A stretch of 64,000 bases of DNA. Source: Methanoregulaceae archaeon (GTDB lineage: Archaea; Halobacteriota; Methanomicrobia; Methanomicrobiales; Methanospirillaceae). Position 1 is the first letter of the stretch. Each line of letters starts with the position of its first letter. Below are positions 62,384 through 64,000 of the stretch, piece after piece. A program made the translations under genes and the position numbers. The notes below the pieces were generated by a model. The model did no database searches and was not told where the DNA came from. It was given only the letters and a program-made list of their open reading frames with translations. The stretch covers positions 1-64,000 of the forward strand of contig DUGL01000188.1 of the NCBI GenBank assembly GCA_013331415.1, given 5' to 3'.

Positions 62384-63509
62384 GGATCAATGCATCGATC
62401 TCCTTTTGGATCAGGGCATCAATCTTGCGGTCTCGCTTCCCTGTGACAAGGCAAAAGATCTCTTTGCCCTTCTGCCGTTCTCTCTTGAAACTGTAGAACT
62501 CCTGAGAGAGGAAGACGGTGTGGGCGTCTGTGCAGGTGCATATCTTGCCGGACGAAGGCCTGCAATGGTCATCCAGAGCTCAGGCCTTGGCAACATGCTC
62601 AATGCACTTCTCTCGCTCTCACGAACCTATGAACTGCCGCTGCCGGTGATCGCAAGCTGGCGGGGAGTCTACAAAGAGACCATCCCTGCGCAGGTTCCGT
62701 TCAATGCAGCTCTTCCCGGGATTCTCAAAGCCGCCGACATCCCGTTTGTCATCGTTGATAATCCGTCCGGGTTCGACCGGATCAGAGAAATGATAGAGAC
62801 GGCATACCGCTCTCACACGCCGGCCGTAGCATTGATCTCACCCCATTGCTGGGAGGGGACTCCGGTAAGCGAACGGGAGGAAGAGATTACAGACCGGTCA
62901 CGGAAGATCGACTTTGTCCATGAACGGACCATCCCCTCCCCGACAATGACCCGGCTGGACGCAATCCGCTCGATTGTCCCGCATCTACATGACGCTGCTG
63001 TAGTCTCAAATATCGGCTTTCCGAGTAAGGAACTGTTCTGGACAGAGGATCGTAAGGAAAATTTCTACATGCTCGGTAGTTACACGCAGGCATCCCCAGT
63101 TGGTTTTGGGATAGCGCTCTCCTCGCGCCGCAGAACGATTATCATAGATGGGGATGGAAGCCTGCTCGGCACTGCCATCCTCCCGGTAATCGCTGCAAAA
63201 AAGCCACGCAACCTCACCATTGCCTGTCTTGATAACGGCGTATTCGGCAGCACCGGAAACCAGATGACCCCGGCGTATCGGAAGGTTGATCTTGAACTCT
63301 ATGTCCGTGCGTGCGGTTTTGAGCAGACGGCAAAGGTTACGTCTGCAGAAGAGATTGGCGGGGCAATTGCATCCCTTGAACAAGGGCCCTCATTCATTCA
63401 TGTGGTAATCAGGCCGGGCAACTCAGATGCTCCCAACATCCCTCTCACCCCTCACGAGATCCGGGATCGATTCATGAAGACGATCCGAAACGACGCGATA
63501 CAAGACTGA
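62376..63509 (+). CDS. comDE: Sulfopyruvate decarboxylase, fused ComD-ComE
   Basis: 377 residues. N-terminal TPP-activating half (LPCDKAKDLFALLPF, then GVCAGAYLAGRRPAMVIQSSGLGN) and C-terminal TPP-binding half with GDGSLLG followed by NLTIACLDNGVFGSTGNQ. Matches fused ComDE that turns sulfopyruvate into sulfoacetaldehyde. Last gene of the operon. The aminotransferase that makes sulfopyruvate from cysteate is not present here. Confidence 0.92.
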   Translation: MHEDQCIDLLLDQGINLAVSLPCDKAKDLFALLPFSLETVELLREEDGVGVCAGAYLAGRRPAMVIQSSGLGNMLNALLSLSRTYELPLPVIASWRGVYKETIPAQVPFNAALPGILKAADIPFVIVDNPSGFDRIREMIETAYRSHTPAVALISPHCWEGTPVSEREEEITDRSRKIDFVHERTIPSPTMTRLDAIRSIVPHLHDAAVVSNIGFPSKELFWTEDRKENFYMLGSYTQASPVGFGIALSSRRRTIIIDGDGSLLGTAILPVIAAKKPRNLTIACLDNGVFGSTGNQMTPAYRKVDLELYVRACGFEQTAKVTSAEEIGGAIASLEQGPSFIHVVIRPGNSDAPNIPLTPHEIRDRFMKTIRNDAIQD

Positions 63510-63623
63510 CGCATTCATGAGAGTTAAGCTGAGACCAGGGGCCGGCCCATGAAAATGTATGAGCTGGCTAACCCCATCCATGAGATTATGGATTGTATCG
63601 AAAGTCAAATTGCGTCGGTGCAC

Positions 63624-63643
63624 CCCGCTGCAAGCAGCGGGGC
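63624..63643. repeat. REP-like inverted repeat, copy 1
   Basis: CCCCGCTGCAAGCAGCGGGG, a perfect inverted repeat of nine bases around AA, followed by CATG. A second near copy lies about 100 bp further on. The spacing and sequence resemble REP or IS200/IS605-end hairpins. Confidence 0.6.
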
Positions 63644-63721
63644 ATGATTCGCACCGCCGCCTTGTTGCACTGTTGACTGCATAATTCTTGGTTTTATGTA
63701 ATCCAAGATCGCCTTACCTTC

Positions 63722-63741
63722 TCCCCGCTGCAAGCTGCGGG
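63722..63741. repeat. REP-like inverted repeat, copy 2
   Basis: CCCCGCTGCAAGCTGCGGGG, one base different from copy 1. It is followed by TATACG. Confidence 0.6.
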
Positions 63742-63911
63742 GTATACGAATAAAATCAAGCAAGACAGCCGATGAAGTAACAGGCCCAGAGACCGTAGAA
63801 TGACCGGGATTGGGGCATCAGAGACCAGTTAAATTCACAGACCGTCTCCCCGGGGTTTGGAGCCCGGATTATTCGTGCACGCGTGTGTACCCGACAATAC
63901 CCTGGAGTGGG

Positions 63912-64000
63912 ATGCGGATCGGGGCATTGAATGCGGATCAGGGTGTTGAGATTAGCAAGCTGATTGAGGATCCGGGCTATCTGGTTTTGTTGAGTGCCGG
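63912..64000 (+). CDS. Possible start of a gene running off the window
   Basis: From ATG 63912, with GGAG just upstream, about 29 codons stay open to the edge (MRIGALNADQGVEISKLIE, then PGYLVLLSAG). A short direct repeat (ATGCGGATC twice, 19 bases apart) lies at its start, which is a warning sign. No family recognised. Confidence 0.3.
   Translation, partial: MRIGALNADQGVEISKLIEDPGYLVLLSA

Larger units (their letters stand above)
63510..63911. other. Region downstream of comDE with two REP-like hairpins
   Basis: About 400 bp without a clear gene. It has the two hairpins listed below and no sharp terminator. Confidence 0.45.

Overview
This window comes from a methanogenic archaeon, most likely of the order Methanomicrobiales (Methanoregula/Methanosphaerula-like). 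That placement is inference. It rests on a coenzyme M biosynthesis operon of the cysteate-synthase type, many secreted DUF3344/CARDB/PKD proteins, archaeal (DUF1628-type) pilins with class III signal peptides, PGF-CTERM tails, a CbiZ corrinoid salvage enzyme, AT-rich promoters between GC-rich genes, and tight ATGA-overlapping operons.

Layout. 1-1.9 kb (minus): part of a metal or corrinoid uptake operon (secreted protein, EF-hand-bearing binding protein, truncated FecCD permease). 2.1-3.8 kb (plus): a DrrAB-like ABC exporter. 4.9-14.3 kb (plus): an operon of DUF3344 surface proteins that encloses a LolD/MacB-like ABC transporter and ends in a DUF3344-PEGA protein. 14.4-16.7 kb: a toxin-antitoxin islet (VapBC, then MntA-HepT) lying between a live PEGA gene end and a decayed copy of such an end. 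17.0-32.8 kb (plus): more modular surface proteins, including two giants of 1530 and 1971 residues, two small two-PKD proteins and one PGF-CTERM protein. 33.2-35.1 kb: a histone H1-like Lys/Ala-rich protein, a hypothetical protein and a second MntA-HepT pair. 35.4-37.4 kb (minus): a fused ChlI-ChlD type chelatase subunit, followed by a frameshifted hypothetical gene.

38.2-47.8 kb: a DUF5658-like membrane protein, a lone pilin with a decayed pilin tail beside it, then a type IV pilus-like operon read on the minus strand (TPR protein, secretion ATPase, FlaJ/TadC-like membrane protein, pilin, pseudopilin). 48.0-53.7 kb (minus): a corrinoid uptake operon that begins with two pilins and continues with BtuF (with a PGF-CTERM tail), a small protein, BtuC, BtuD and a TIM-barrel protein. 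CbiZ is divergent from it, so this unit imports and remodels corrinoids. 54.5-57.0 kb: a lipoprotein, a second DUF5658-like protein and decayed IS5 and IS21 elements. 57.2-63.5 kb: an HTH regulator divergent from a six-gene operon: soluble ABC ATPase, G3E-like GTPase, Fes-domain Fe-S protein, DUF39-ferredoxin fusion, cysteate synthase and fused sulfopyruvate decarboxylase.

The strongest lead is this last operon. Two genes are known coenzyme M steps. The DUF39-ferredoxin fusion has the right chemistry for the final aldehyde-to-thiol step. The ATPase/GTPase/Fe-S trio has no assigned role and looks like a maturation or electron/sulfur delivery module. Second-rank leads are the pilin-led corrinoid operon, the DUF3344/MacB operon, and the aromatic C-terminal tails shared by the PKD proteins.
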